64,000 nt of DNA, from NCBI GenBank assembly GCA_022225965.2, contig JAKJXP020000009.1, forward strand, positions 248,001 to 312,000. Reading direction: 5' to 3'. Below, in pieces: positions 30,836 through 43,800 of this stretch (position 1 is the stretch's first letter; each line of letters starts with the position of its first letter). The notes beneath the pieces are model-generated. The model saw only the letters and a list, made by a program, of their open reading frames with translations. It did no database searches and was not told where the DNA came from. This DNA comes from Diatrype stigma (lineage: Eukaryota; Ascomycota; Sordariomycetes; Xylariales; Diatrypaceae). The position numbers were made by a program, and so were the translations under genes.

Positions 30836-33413
30836 ATGCACATCTTCGGGAGCGCACTTTTCGCGTCAGCGGCTTCGGCCGCGGTGACGTTCACGGTCCC
30901 CAGCAAGTCCGGCGAGGGGGGTTACAAGTATGCGCCCGTGGATCCGGCGCCCGTTGGGATATCGTAAGTTCGCCTGTTCCTGTTCCTGTTCTTATTCCTC
31001 CTTCTCCTCCCTGCCCGCCGGCTCCAAGTCAGGCACCTAGGTAGCTCGCTGGCTGGCTGCCCTTTCCAAAAATGCCGGGAAGAATAACCACCACCTACTT
31101 GCATGTGAAAGGCCTGTCTAGAAGACTCGGACTGGCAGATGGGATGCTAAAAGAAACCAAAACCCACAAAGCTTCGAGTTCTTCGCCTTCCCGTCGTACT
31201 TCACCAACGTGACGGCGACGGAGCGGTGCCTGGCCAACTGGCGGGCGCTGACGGGCGCGTGGCCGCCGATCCGGGTCGGGGGCACGACGCAGGACCGGGC
31301 GCTGTACGACGCGGCGTCGGCGGCGTACGTGGAGTACAGCGTGGCGGACCCGCGCGACGCGCCCCTGGACCTGACGTACGGCCCGCGCTTCCTGGCGCTC
31401 GCGGGCGCGTACGGCGGCACCGTCGTCGTCGGCCTCAACCGCGGCCGCAACCAGCTGGCCAACACCGTCGAGGCGGCCAGGAGGGCCGTCGCCGAGGTCG
31501 GCGACCGCCTGCTCGCTATCGAGCTAGGAAACGAGCCCGAGTGTGCGTGTGTCCTGTCGTGTCTTGTCTTTTCTTGTGTAACAGTTGCGGCTTGGTTGGT
31601 GTAGGACTGGAGTGTCCCCTTTTTTACTGAAAGGAGACGAACCCCCCTTTCCCCCTCACCTAAAAAAGAAGTGGACGATGACAATCATGTGAGAAAGTTG
31701 GCTGGGGAAAAGGGGAGAAATGCTGGCTGACAAGAGAGTGTGCCCATCGTTCGCAGACTACGACCGCTCACCAGTACAGCCCATCGCCCAGTCCGGGTGG
31801 TCGCCTGAGATAGATGGCGCGTCCCAGAACAGCTGGGACGTGGCAGTCGGACAGGCGATAGGCAAGGAAGGGCTGATCCAGGTGAGAGAGCACCGAGCCC
31901 CTTTCCCTGTTACCCAGTTTGAAGACCCATACATGCTTCTAGATCACCTACCTATCCGTACCTATTTACCTACCCTTCTAATACTATAAAACCCTTACCC
32001 CCCCCCCCTTTCTTTTCCCCTCTCTTTCCACCCAGAACACACTTAAGGGGGAAGGAAAGAGGAGCTGTGAAAACTCATTGTAAAAAAGCACACGAATAAC
32101 AAGACCCAAACTAAAAAAAACAAACAGGCCGGCAACTTCAACGACAGCCCACCCAAGTGGGGGCTGGCGCAGCTGATCGCAAAGCAGAACAGCACCGCCC
32201 GGGGCTATGTGGCCACCTACGCGCACCACAACTACCCGGGGGGCTCGGTGCAGGGGCTGCTGAGCCACAGCGGCACGGCGAGCAACGTGCAGTCCAAGTT
32301 CGAGGCGGATGTCGCCGCCGTGCGGAGCGAGGGCAAGCCGTACGTGCTGGGGGAGACGAACTCGGGTGAGTGAGCCGAGTTTTGGCATTTTTGCTTGATT
32401 AGGGTGTTGTCATCTTGTTCGTTTTCAGATGCTTTTCGAGTCGGGTGTTTGTGTACTTCTGCCTGGATTCGCTCTCTCCCTACTAATGACGACCCCCCTC
32501 TGTCGCTCGCCCCGTAATGAGTAGAAGAGTGGAGGAATAAAGAGGGGTGATAGCAGAGAAATGATATCTGCCTGCCAGACATCCTAGACGGCGAGCACAA
32601 AAGAAAGGGCTAACGAATACGGGGGGTTCATAACAAACAGTATCTGGAGGCGGAGCTGCCGGCGTGTCGCCCACGTACGGCGCGGCGCTCTGGACGATGG
32701 ACTACGTGCTACGCGCCGTGTACACGGGGATCTCGCGGATCTACTTCCACCACGGCACCGTGGGAAACTGCCAGTACTGCTTCTGGGGAAGGTGAGTTCA
32801 GTTCGTCGAGTTGTCGATTGCAAGTATGGGTGGGACGCAACCCTCCCATGCCCCCTGTACTTATCTATCTATCTTGTCTACCCATCCGCTTCCCCATTGT
32901 CCATGATCGCGGACCACTCAGCTAGTCCAAACTAACCAGTCCTGCCCTGCCCCCCAAACGAGCAGATACTCCATGGGCGCGCCCTACTACGGCGCCACAG
33001 CCGCGACGGCCTTCCTAGCGGGATCGCAGACCATGACGGCGCTGGACGACGGCAGCAGCGCGTACGCGGCGTACGCGTCGTTCGACGCGGCGGGGCAGCC
33101 GCTGCGGGTGCTGCTCTTCAACTCGGACTACTTCGGGGGCGGCAGCAGCCGGAGCACGCAGTCCTTCGTCCTCCGGGGCCTGTCGTCGGCGGCGACGACT
33201 ACTACTACCCTGAAAGCGAAGCGCCTCACGGCGCCCAGCGCCATGTCGCGCCAGGACCAGGGCGAGACGCCTACGTGGGGCGGCCAGACGTACGCCGACG
33301 GCACGTGCGAGGTCCAGGGCGGCGAGGCGCTCGAGGACGTCGCCGTCAGCGGGGCCGGGGAGGCAAGCGTCAGTGTCGGGGCGGCGGAGGCCGTGCTGGT
33401 TTATTTGCGGTGA
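30836..33413 (+). CDS. Secreted glycoside hydrolase family 79 (beta-glucuronidase-type)
   Basis: Six exons, 30836-30963, 31172-31542, 31757-31881, 32128-32365, 32641-32791, 32966-33413, encoding 486 residues. A short signal peptide (MHIFGSALFASAASA, then AVTFTVP) implies secretion. The TIM barrel starts with GISFEFFAFPSYF and PPIRVGGTTQDRALYD. The predicted acid/base is Glu164 in LGNEPE at the end of exon 2 and the nucleophile is Glu284 in VLGETNS at the end of exon 4; their spacing agrees with characterised GH79 enzymes. HHNYPG and ISRIYFHHGTVGNCQYCFWG follow, then a C-terminal beta-sandwich (about 320-486) as in GH79 beta-glucuronidases. It probably acts on glucuronic-acid-bearing glycans such as arabinogalactan proteins outside the cell. 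The introns are longer than usual for the window (about 170 to 275 nt). Confidence 0.88.
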
Positions 33414-33863
33414 AGTGGATGGGACAAAGGAGGGGGACGGGAATTAGCTATACTGCTCGAAGTTGTCCATTTACGAGTTGCATATTTTCAGGGGGCATCC
33501 AAACAAGAGTCTACGCGTTCCGTGCACTACCTAGTTGAAGTCAGGTATATCCGCGCCCTTAGCTTTATTTCACATTCCGCGGTTACAACTTATGAATGGT
33601 TGCCTTTAGCTAATTTCTAATTTGCTCCTCTTGTTAACGTTCTCTTGCACGCTCAAAGATGACCCATCTTCGTCGCAGCCCGGAAGCCGGTGCAGTCAGA
33701 GTTCGATTGCTTCTGTATGAAATGGTATTGTATTGGTACTGAAGCACTAGTGATGAGAGGTATAATCTATCGACGTGCCTGAGGCTGCAGTAGTGCCTCA
33801 ATATCCGATCGGATTAAAGCCAAGGTGAGAAAGGATGTCGGGAAAGCTTCTCTTCTCAAGGAA
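33414..33863. other. Intergenic, convergent 3' ends of GH79 and swc4
   Basis: I see nothing beyond 3' flanks. Confidence 0.5.
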
Positions 33864-35750
33864 TTACTTCTTTTGCCTCTTGGCGCTCTTGTCACTAACA
33901 GAGCTCATGACACTAACACTTCGCTTACGCCCGCTGCGGCTTGTAGGGCGTTCGCCTTTCTCATCCGCTGTCTCCTGCTTGACGTCCGCTTGCTCCCCGT
34001 GACTGTCGATATCCATAGTGGAAGCGGTCCCTCCATCCCCCTCGTTTGTTTGAGTCGGCTGTTCGTTGGGTTGGCGCTCGGCCGTAGACTTGTCCTCGGA
34101 TGATACGACATCGTCAACTCCAGTCGTGGCGCTTTCGGGCTGTTTGTCATCCTGAGGCTTAGACGCCTCTGAAGGCTTCTCTTCCTTATTGACTGTACTT
34201 GAGGGTTCCGGAGGAGCCAAATGCTTCTCCCGCTCTGCCTTCTTGGCACGCTCGACCTTGATCTCAGCCTCCACCTTATCATTCATCTTCCGCATGTCCA
34301 ACAGTATGCCTATCGAGTTGAGTAATTTCTCCATCTCTTCAACAACTGCTTTCGTAGGCATGTTCAGACGACTGGGAATGTCCAGTTCGGCTAGCGTATT
34401 TGTTATCCTCTGGTGCTGAGCATGCGACTTGGTGGTCAGGATCTTGTTGATCCGCTCATAGCGGAAAGTTGGGCCAGAACCAAGTCGGTCGTGATACGAA
34501 ACACCATAAACTTGTTTGTCTACTTCACTAAGCTGTTTGCGCTCTGGCTGCTGTGCGCCCTTCTTTGTAGGCTTCTCGGGCCGTTCACTATTACCGACAG
34601 AGTCGCGATGGGCGGTGGTAGTAGAAGCGGCGATGCTCTCCCGGCGAGACTCCGAAACCGGGGTAGAGGCCGGGAGTGCCGGCGCCTGAGCAGTTACCGG
34701 GGTGCTTGCTGCAGCATTCTCCATAATGGACTTGCGCTTCTTAGTCTTGTCCTGGGTCATGAGGGTCTGCAACAGAGTCTGCAGGCCAGTACTGGACTTG
34801 AAGGCGCTGATATCCTGGTCGGTGTGTGGGTAATCGAGGCGGTTATAGAGATCCCGGCGCTCTTGGTTGAACTTCTCAGTACGTGCAAGAATACGACGCA
34901 CTTCGATGAGCAGAGCTTCTTCTTCACGAGCTTCCTCCTTGGAGCGGCTCATGAAGCCCTCGGCAAACTTCTTGCGTTGCGCCTCGGAAACAGGGTTGAA
35001 GTTGGCCATGGTCTCGTGCAGGGTATATTCGGCAGGGGTCATGTACTGCACAGGCTTCTGGATAGCCATCATCTTGGCTGCTACCTCGTAGTAGCGAGCT
35101 TTCAGATCCTCCATGCTGCGCGCTTTGGTAGCCGGGACTATGGCGGTATGGGAACCTGCACCATCCCTTTCTCCATCAATAGGTAGACTTTGCTTATAGT
35201 CATACCGATCCCATATGAGAGGCCAGCGGAGATCAAAGTCCCTGGCCAGGTCGAACAGGTAATCCGTCTCCTCCTTTGTCCAGTCGTTATTTGTCAAGTT
35301 GTACCGGTACTGCTCGTCGCTGTACTCGGGAACATCGACCTTCACATTGAATTTGGCAAACATCGAGTCCTCGTACTCGGGGGGCTTCTTGTCGACTCCT
35401 TCCCCATCCCCGGCCCCGGCTTCGCCCTCCTGTGTTTGTGGCTGCTGCGACGGAAGCTCAGTCCGTTTCCTCCAATGACGCAAATGTAGCGACGCATCTT
35501 CGCGAGCGGAGTTGTAGAAGGGTCGTAACTCCCATCGGGCGGCGGGTTTTCTACTGCCAAAACGTCGTTTCTTGAAGGTGGAAATCTCGGGGACGATGGC
35601 AATGGGGTTGTCTCCTCCGAGGTTCTGCACCTCTCGCGCCAACCCTTTCAGACTAGGACGAGGCCCAGCGGTCCTTTGCTTCTTGGTAGGACGAGGGCCA
35701 GATCCCTCGGCAGGGAGGTTGAGGACATCGCGGACATCAGAAGAAGCCAT
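33864..35750 (-). CDS. swc4: SWR1/NuA4 complex subunit Swc4 (DMAP1 homologue)
   Basis: Single exon, 628 residues. The N-terminus MASSDVRDVLNLP and the blocks EISTFKKRRFGSRKPAARWE and WELRPFYNSAREDASLHLRH are characteristic of Swc4/Eaf2. A SANT/Myb-like domain lies at about residues 154-210 (NDWTKEETDYLFDLARDFDL, then RWPLIWDRYDY). The middle is helical and charged; LGSGPTFRYERINKILTTK and the following segment (IPSRLNMPTKAVVEEMEKLL) are also conserved in the family. The C-terminus is an acidic/Lys-rich disordered tail ending in KRQKK, probably nuclear-localising. Swc4 is shared by the SWR1 complex (H2A.Z deposition) and NuA4 (histone acetylation) and is an essential nuclear protein in yeast. 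It is divergent from the p24 gene. Confidence 0.93.
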   Translation of the reverse strand: MASSDVRDVLNLPAEGSGPRPTKKQRTAGPRPSLKGLAREVQNLGGDNPIAIVPEISTFKKRRFGSRKPAARWELRPFYNSAREDASLHLRHWRKRTELPSQQPQTQEGEAGAGDGEGVDKKPPEYEDSMFAKFNVKVDVPEYSDEQYRYNLTNNDWTKEETDYLFDLARDFDLRWPLIWDRYDYKQSLPIDGERDGAGSHTAIVPATKARSMEDLKARYYEVAAKMMAIQKPVQYMTPAEYTLHETMANFNPVSEAQRKKFAEGFMSRSKEEAREEEALLIEVRRILARTEKFNQERRDLYNRLDYPHTDQDISAFKSSTGLQTLLQTLMTQDKTKKRKSIMENAAASTPVTAQAPALPASTPVSESRRESIAASTTTAHRDSVGNSERPEKPTKKGAQQPERKQLSEVDKQVYGVSYHDRLGSGPTFRYERINKILTTKSHAQHQRITNTLAELDIPSRLNMPTKAVVEEMEKLLNSIGILLDMRKMNDKVEAEIKVERAKKAEREKHLAPPEPSSTVNKEEKPSEASKPQDDKQPESATTGVDDVVSSEDKSTAERQPNEQPTQTNEGDGGTASTMDIDSHGEQADVKQETADEKGERPTSRSGRKRSVSVMSSVSDKSAKRQKK

Positions 35751-36690
35751 GTTGGCTACCTAGGCAGGTATGTTTATGGTGAGCTAGGCAGGAGGGGCAT
35801 ATGCCTATAGTGATCTCTAATGGTCACGACAGCTACTAGGTAGCGACCGCCGGTTGCAATCGGATTCGTCTTGGAGGGGAGTATTAGGTGTTCTACGCGT
35901 AAATCGACATTATATCAAGGGAATAAGGGCTTTCTACTGCAGGAGAGATCGTCGATACCGCGTCGACGCGTCGTGTTTGATGGAAATCGACGATGGTTTT
36001 CTTTTCTCTGCCTTTCTTTCAATTGGAACCCGAAATGGGCATTTTTGCGACCGCAGCTCCTCCACGCTTCAATGATGGTGGACTTTGGACGGACCCACCA
36101 CTGACTTGCCTGACAGTAGGAAAGAATACTGGAGCTCCGGCTGTTACTTCCAGGCCATTGAACCTAGGTATGTAAGCACGTGATATTTCATACTAACCAC
36201 AGGTCTTATCGTCGATAACAACTCCCTGTAGGTAAACTGTAGTTAAGCTGTAGGTACCTACCTAACAAATAACCAAGCTACGGGGTTAGCGTAGGGGTAC
36301 GTACCCGTACTGTACCAACCTAATCCAGCAGAAGTCCAATTGACCCCCTGGCAAGGGCGATTTTTGAACGTGGCAGCTTCGATCGGCCGGTGGAACATTA
36401 CGAAGTGCTGCCATACGAAGTCGAGAAATCGAGGGACAGCCCACGAGCCTACCTCCATAGCTCCCCAATAACCTACTTGACGCAGCCACGGTCACCACAG
36501 ACGACGATTTCTCTCTTCCCCGGCCCCTTCTTTTCTAGAAATCCGATTACGAAGCGCCCGATTCGATCTTAACTGTTCGATCCCCCATATAGGGAGGCCG
36601 GACCGGGGGGACACTTTGCAGCATCCGAGATCGAAAGGCCGGAATAAGAGGACCGTCCCAGGAAAGAAAAGAAAAAAACAGCGATCGGCG
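35751..36690. other. Divergent intergenic region, swc4 / p24
   Basis: 940 bp between two divergent start codons. It contains the TACCTACCTAACAAAT-type words near 36255 and no supported gene. Confidence 0.5.
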
Positions 36691-37751
36691 ATGAGGGCGA
36701 TTCTCCCCCTCCTGTTGCTGAGCACCGTCGCTCAGGCGCTCTACTTCTACATCGACGGGACGCAGCCGAAATGCTTCTTCGAGGACCTGCCCAAGGGGAC
36801 GCTGGTGGTCGGCCACTACGAGGCGCAGGAGTGGGACGACAACGTGCGCGGTTGGGCCAAGCACGACGGCATCAGCATTTACATCTCGGTCGATGTACGT
36901 TCTTGTCCTTGTCCCCGTCCCGTCCCGTCCCGTACCCCCCTTCAGCTATCCATCCCCCCATCCATCCATCCATCCATCCATCCATACATGAACCCATGAC
37001 TCTACAGGTATACTATGCTATACGGAGAAGCATGCAATCGATCTAACGGAATGGGGACACAAAAAACAGGAGCTCTTCGACAACGACCACCGCGTGGTGT
37101 CGCAGCGGGGCAGCGCCTCGGGGAAGTTCACGTTCAGCGCGGCGGAGGCGGGCGAGCACCGGATCTGCTTCACGCCGTCGAGCAGCAGCGGGCGCCAGAA
37201 CTGGCTGAGCGTGCTGAGCCCCAACGGCGGCATCAAGCTGCAGCTCGACCTGGCCATCGGCGAGACGAGCGAGATCGAGAGCAGCGACAAGACCAAATTG
37301 GAGGACCTCGTCACCCGCGTCCGCGACCTCAACTCCCGCCTGCAGGACATCCGCCGCGAGCAGGTCTTCCAGCGTGTACGTCGATTTTTACTTTTTCCTT
37401 TTTGGTTTCACTGTGTTTGTTCATTATTGCGTTTATGCTCTCCGCCCCCGGCTGCGCTTCCCCTCGCTTCCCCTTTCTCATATCATCTTCTTTTTTTATC
37501 ACCCTCTGCCTTTCAGGTTCATCCCGTAGCCTTCCTGTCTGTTGCTTAACTCCTTGGGACTGTACATTGCTCGCTGACACGAAGTCTCGACACCGAAACA
37601 GGAGAGGGAGGCCGAGTTCCGAGACCAGTCCGAGACCACCAACTCCCGCGTTGTGCGGTGGATGGTCATCCAGCTCATCGTCCTGGGCGCCACTTGCGCG
37701 TGGCAGCTCTCCCACCTGCGGTCCTTCTTCATCAAGCAGAAACTCACGTAG
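36691..37751 (+). CDS. p24 family cargo receptor (GOLD domain, Erp1/TMED4-like alpha subfamily)
   Basis: Three exons, 36691-36894, 37070-37375, 37602-37751, giving 219 residues, the standard p24 length. A signal peptide ([16 protein letters not shown]) is followed by [20 protein letters not shown] with the first GOLD-domain cysteine, and by [13 protein letters not shown] with the second; the two Cys form the family disulfide. A helical luminal segment ([20 protein letters not shown], then [14 protein letters not shown]) ends at a single membrane helix (about 190-208). The short cytosolic tail [10 protein letters not shown] carries the FF COPII-binding motif and a lysine pattern close to KKXX. 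It acts in ER-Golgi vesicles in cargo selection, probably for GPI-anchored proteins. LYFYI at the mature N-terminus favours the alpha (Erp1/5/6) branch. Confidence 0.9.
36960..36986 (+). repeat. (ATCC)n microsatellite in intron 1 of the p24 gene
   Basis: About six ATCC units inside the 175-nt first intron (36895-37069). The intron is longer than most in this window. Confidence 0.85.
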
Positions 37752-39186
37752 CCGGAGCCTACATACTGCGGTGTGGTATAGTGGTAGCTCGAAAAGATCA
37801 AAGCAAGAAAATATCTGCGGCAATATGAGGATTTTGTAAAGGTCGTGATGGGTGGTGGTGGATATAGTGGTGGAATTAGATAGATGCCTGTGTGTGTTTG
37901 TGTGGGTGTGAGTGGGTGCGCGGGTTCCCAACCAAGTACATGTTCATGAGGGATACTAAAGGAGACATGATGCTAGTAAACCCAATCTGGCGGGAGTCAG
38001 AATAGGATACTGGCAGCTCCTCCCCGCGGAAGGGTCTTGAAGCAAAACAAGCCAACCGAAAACAAAGAGAAGAGGACTCCTTGTACCGATATACGAATAG
38101 CATCGCGACCAAACTAAGTCGCAAGTTCCAATTGTTGCATCTCTTGTGCCTATTGATCATGTTGTCTATTTCTCCTTTCTCCTCCAGGAAGATCACTGCC
38201 TACGAAACAAAGGCTTCGTGAGTCAACGGTTCTGTGTTGAATGGCTGATATCGGAATGACTGGTTGGTGACTGGCAGGAAGCACTTCCAGAGTATCTGGT
38301 GCAGATAAGGCCTTGGCAAACTTGAAAATGTAGGAAAAACGAGTCACGACGTTACACTTAAGAAATTTACATTCATCATTATTAATTCGGTTTTGTTCAC
38401 TATTCCCTTGTCTATCAACGCAGAACCCAATGCTTCTCGCCCATCTGTATGCCAGATTTGACTCTCCATCGAATGCCACGCAACATACACTATGTCTCTC
38501 ACTCTACACCCGCTTGAACTATTTGCCTCCTATACCACGCCGAGGCGATGAAGCCCCCGCCCTTCTTCAGAAGCGGCATTATGAACAGTGTGCGTTGAGG
38601 GAGAGGGGGGCGAGTAGGACGGAGGCCCCATCCCAAATGCTTGTAAAAGAAAAAAGAATCCACCAGCGCCGTTGCTGCCGCTTCTGCCGCCGCCAATCGT
38701 CGCTGTGCTTTACTGATTAACAGCTTGTAATCTATCTCATCCAAAGCGAGGGTCGTGAATGAAACTACCGTCATTCCTTCGTTTTTTCCGATGTACGCCG
38801 AGCAAATATCCCATGGTGTTGAAGTGACCGATATAGCAGAGGCACGAAGTAACAGGATCCCGTTTCACGGACATCGTCTCAAGCGGCGCAGAGAGCTGCT
38901 GCTATCTGCAACTCTGGCTCTAGACCACTGTGAAACGAGAGACGGGATGTGCTGCTCTGTTGCTGATGTAGCAAAGTGCTGACAGCCAATTCTCGTTCGC
39001 TTGCTAATTGGTCAGAAAACCAACCGAGAGGTCCCTGACCATCAAGGGAGGCTATGAAGTATTGAAGACGCTCTAGGAAGGTGATGAGTGAAAGGTATTA
39101 AAATAATAACTAGAGATGGCGCCTTGTACTGAATCTGGCCGGCCTCCTTCAGTTTATATGCCATTACTAGCATGCACTCGTGGTTT
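37752..39186. other. Intergenic, convergent 3' ends of p24 and casein kinase
   Basis: No supported gene. ORFs of 70 to 110 codons occur on both strands without motifs. Part is probably the long 3' untranslated region of the kinase. Confidence 0.45.
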
Positions 39187-40812
39187 TTAACCTAGGACTC
39201 GTTAGCATCAGGAAGACGGATTGCGTCGTATCAGTGCTTACCGCAGCAAAGGACCTTCATGAACTTCTGGAAACCAGTAGGCTCAGGTTCTGCCGCCCGT
39301 GCAGCGGTGGGAGATGCTTGGGGCCCGGCGCTCGACTGGGGCGCCATCCTCGGCGGCAGGTTTTGATTACTATTCTGGAACTGAGCCTGAGTTGATCCCG
39401 TCGGTGTAGCCATATCTCGGAGACCCCCCACCGCGCTGCTGCGCTGAGCCGCTGTGGCGCCGGGGCCGTTTGGCCGGCGCTTGTCCGTCGCCTTCGCTGG
39501 CGACGGAGGTGGGGGCTGCGCGGCGTTTAAACGGTCACGTGTGAGGTGTGGTGTGCTGGCACCGGCGCGAGAGTGGCCATGGAGTTCCATCTGAGACGGA
39601 CCTGGCCGGGTGTTCGGGTTGTGATAGCCATGCTTATGCATAGCGTCCCACCCTTTACCCGAGTCCTTGTTGATCTTCATCCAGTCATACTCGCCATCCT
39701 CTACCTCGCCTGTGTTCTTCAGTGCCTGGGTGAAAAGCTCCCGCAGGTAGTCATAGTCGGGTGTGTCCTCGAAGCCAAGATTTCTGACATAGGTCAAGTA
39801 CTTGCTGAACTCCTCGGGGAATCCTTCACAGAGATCCTTAATCTGGGTAGTCTGCTTCTTCTCCCCGATCTTCTCATACTTCTGCTTGTTCGTTGCCGCC
39901 TTCAATCCTTGCCACGGAAGTCCGCCCCGCAAGAAATACATGAAAACATGACCAAGTGCCTCCAGATCATCTCGCCGGGACTGCTCGCGTCCTAAATGAG
40001 TATTTATACTCATATACCGAGCTGTTCCGGAAAGTGATTTCCGCTCGCGGTAGGGAATGTGCTGCTTCGACTTGGGATCTCGGTATTGCTTGGCCATACC
40101 AAAATCAACGACGTGTATTACATTGGCAGCCTTGGTACCTGGACGGCCGATAAGGAAATTGTCTGGTTTGATATCTCGGTAGATGAGGTTTTTCTCGTGA
40201 ATTGTTTGCACCCGAGAAAGCTACGAGAGGAGTCAGCCAAGCAGGTCAGGAGGAATGATAAGCAGGAACTTACCATCTGCTTCGCAACCATGACTACAGT
40301 CTTGATTGAGAACCGCCGGTTGCAATGATCGAATAGATCTTCTAGCGACGGCCCCAGCAGATCAATCACGAGGATATTATGTAGGCCCTCTTGGCCGAAA
40401 TAATAAACATTGGGGATACCGGCTGCAGGTAGTTAGTAGACATTACTTCCAGGGTCCAGTGCTAAGAATACAACTTACGGCAACCGACGAGGATTTTGTA
40501 TGTACGGTATTCATCTCGCAGTTGGGGTGCATCGCTCTTCCGAGGCTCCTGTTTCCGAGAAGACAGCAGTCAGCATGAGGCTTTTTTTGTTGAAGCAGGA
40601 TTTGGAGAGCCATGGGACGTCCAGTGTACATCGGACAGGCCCCCGGACTATACATCCTACGAAGTTTCAAAGAGGCAACTTACGAATTTGATGGCAACTT
40701 GTTGATTGTTCAGGAGATTGGTGCCCTCGAAAATGACACCAAAGGATCCCTCACCAATCTTCTTCCCAACCCGGTAGTGAACACCGACGACGTTTGACGA
40801 TGATGAAGCCAT
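39187..40812 (-). CDS. cki1: Casein kinase I, membrane-type (Yck1/2, Cki1 family)
   Basis: Five exons on the minus strand: 40812-40684, 40548-40479, 40422-40274, 40220-39242, 39191-39187, about 443 residues. The catalytic domain starts at [20 protein letters not shown] (glycine loop) with VAIKF (lysine), then [20 protein letters not shown], the catalytic loop [22 protein letters not shown], and the CK1-specific [20 protein letters not shown]. The tail is Gln/Pro/Ala-rich and ends [11 protein letters not shown], the vicinal cysteines being palmitoylation sites that hold Yck-type kinases at the plasma membrane. The last intron (39192-39241: GTAAGC donor, GCTAAC branch, CCTAG acceptor) gives ...CCG; without it the protein ends CCGKH at 39231. 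In other fungi this kinase acts in endocytosis, nutrient sensing, polarity and morphogenesis. Confidence 0.92.
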
Positions 40813-43800
40813 GATGCCGATTTACTCAATTCCGTCACGATTGTTGGCTGAGTAAGGAGCGGACTGGATAGGACGCGAAAGTGGACGGCAACGACACGAT
40901 CGGAGATGCAGGTTGCAGAAGATGCACAAGGCCACTCGTCGGATATCGGCTTGGGTGTGTGTCCGTCTGCCTGCCTGCCTGTCGGGCTGGTTCGCTGGCT
41001 GGCTGGCTTTCGCTGTTGTTGCTCCTACCCAGGATACACTATGGAAAGGAGTACCTAAGATACTCGGTCGCTCAGTTGACAGGACAGTTCATCTCCCCCC
41101 GAGTCTTTGATGAGAATTGACAAAATAAGAAAGACACAAATGGAGTAAAGCCGGATGAGCCAAGCTTTACCTCTAAAGATGGTATCAGAATTACAGAGCC
41201 GCCGGAGTGGGAGGGCGAAAGCGAGGACGAGGGCTCCTGAATTGATTGACCTGACCGGAATTGAGTAAATGAAAGGTACAGCCAGCAGGTTAAGGTTGGA
41301 GACGGGAAAGGGAGAAAAGTCGGCCAAAGGCTCCGCAGGGCAGACGCAGCAGCAAGCAGCAGCAGCAGCAGCAGCAGCAGTACAGGGACGGGCTGGGGCG
41401 CACTGATGCACTGATGGATGGCACTGATGCCAGTCACTTCGCTCTATGCAGGTTTGTTACCTTAAAGGGAGAGCAGCGCACAGTCCACCTGGAGATGAGA
41501 GTTATGTACCCAGGTAGGCTGTTAGTTGTACGTAGTTACATACAGCCTTTAAGCAGGCATACACGCATCCAGGCTGTCAGGCTGTCTGGCTGTGTGGTCA
41601 GGTGCAGTCGTGCGGTGAAAGAAAGGAAGGCGGACGGCAGACGGCTCATTGTGGCCGACAGTACGAAGTACCTCGGTACAGTAGAAGCAACCTTGACTGG
41701 ATGAATGGAAGCAGTGAAGGCAGCACCCTCAGAGGTACAGCAAGTACATATGTACATACACGGCCACACACTAGCCGCAACAGGATTTTAGCGGCATCGA
41801 GGTGCCACTACTACACACTAACTAGCACTAGCTCATTGAACTAAGCGGACCAGTACCTTACCAACCGCCAACCCAATGCAAACCCAACCCAGCCAACCCA
41901 GCCTCGGCCGGCCCTTAGCAAGATAGCCGAGTCCTATTTAAGCCATAGACTGACGCTATCCAGGTGTGTACCTACCTACCTAGTACTAGGTGATAGTTAA
42001 GGCGCTTTTTAGTTGCTTCGTACCTGAATTACGGAGCAGATTTGAACAATTACTTCACTGGCAGGGAAAGGCGAAGCTAGAGTACGTAAATACTCAATAC
42101 TTTGGTTGATTCCGACTGAGTTGTCCTAGAAACTGAGAAACCAGATGACTAAATGCACGACACCAAAAGCATTTGCTTCATCTGCCGCTACTACCCAGTT
42201 ATTACTAGTGAGGAATGTATGTAATGTATGTACCTAATGTAATGAAGGTTTTCATGCTGACAAGCTGAATGGTTGCCGGTGAGAAGTCCCGCTCGGCAGG
42301 GTCCACTAAAAATCAATACATTGGAGCCGTAAACAATCAAACGATTCAAGCAGGACTTAACTACCTGCTTGATGCATAGCTGCAACTATATGCAACTATA
42401 AAGGCATGCAGCCTGGTTTAGGCCCGGTCTTTCCGGCCACCTGAGTTTAAACCGAAATGGGCACATCTCAGGTTACCCCTTGCATTGGAGCGTTGAGGAA
42501 CACGAAAACTGCTGGTGATATACGAAGTAGTCGGACTAAAAATAATGCCCTTACGAAGTAGTAGTGCTAGTTTGCTCTCATTAATGGGCGATAGAGGGCT
42601 TTTTGGATAGAATCTGGAGATGCTTGACAATTCAGCACGTGTATCTGGGTGTATCTGGGAATTGTACATACAGTAACTAGTAGCGTGTACGTACAGTAGG
42701 AAGAAGCCCAGGAAGCATGATCGGACAGTTGCTAGTAGCACTGTTTGGAGCGTCCGAGGATTTGGTCGATCCTCGATTGGCCTGATCAGCGAATCAACAC
42801 GTCCCGTTATTTATACCTACATACAGCAGCCGCTGTTGCTAGCCTGCTGGGCCTGCTGGGCCTGCTAGCCTGCTGTTCTAAGAACGGTATCTGAGGGAAA
42901 AGGGGGCACTCATCAAAAGGGAACTTTATGGATTCGATCCGGCGGTGCGCCAGTGCGCTTAGCTATGTAGGTACTTAGCATGTTCTATGTTTTACGTTGC
43001 ACATCAACTAAACCACTAACTATCTCCAGGTACATATGTATGTGCACGATGTTGGTGATATATTACGCAGTATCACTACTGAGACCATCACTACTAGAAG
43101 TTGATAATTCAGCAACTCTATCGTCCTACTCAGGGCCTCCAAGGCTCCGGCTATCCCCAGATCGCGTTCAAACCTCCATTCGGCTGATGATTAACGATTG
43201 ACGATGATACACTCGATCCTTGATTAGCTCATGCAAGGCTTGCCAAAGACCAGGATATGCTACGTACCAGAGTATCATCGATCCGGTCGATTGGGCGCAT
43301 AGACCAACGGATTGCTATACACAATATGAACATTATGTTGAAAGGAAGATGCTTCATGGTCTAGGCTCTCCTCACTTTTAGCTTCGATTCATCCAACGGC
43401 CTTCCTCGCTTTATACAAGTGCATTTACATTCATCTCGGAGGACGCGCCAGCCGACCTTCTAGACACTACCTGGTAGACATCGCGAGCTTTATTCTGATC
43501 ATGCCTACCCGTCAATCTAGTTCTTTGTTGTCAGATTCGGATCTATCTAGAAAAACCTAGGTAGATATCCATATCTATTATCTATAACATATATATACAC
43601 GCGACGCTGCCGGCCGTCCCCGGCGCTGGTCTCCGTCTCAGGCGGAATCCAGTATTTAAATCAGCCTAGCATCGCCATCGCCTTCGCGCCCCCCGCATTC
43701 TCCAGTGCCAGATCACCGCGCCGGTGGCAACTCCGTCAATTGACCTTGGACAAGTACATAAGGAGCAAGTAGGCGTGGCATATTCTTGCCAGCACACCAG

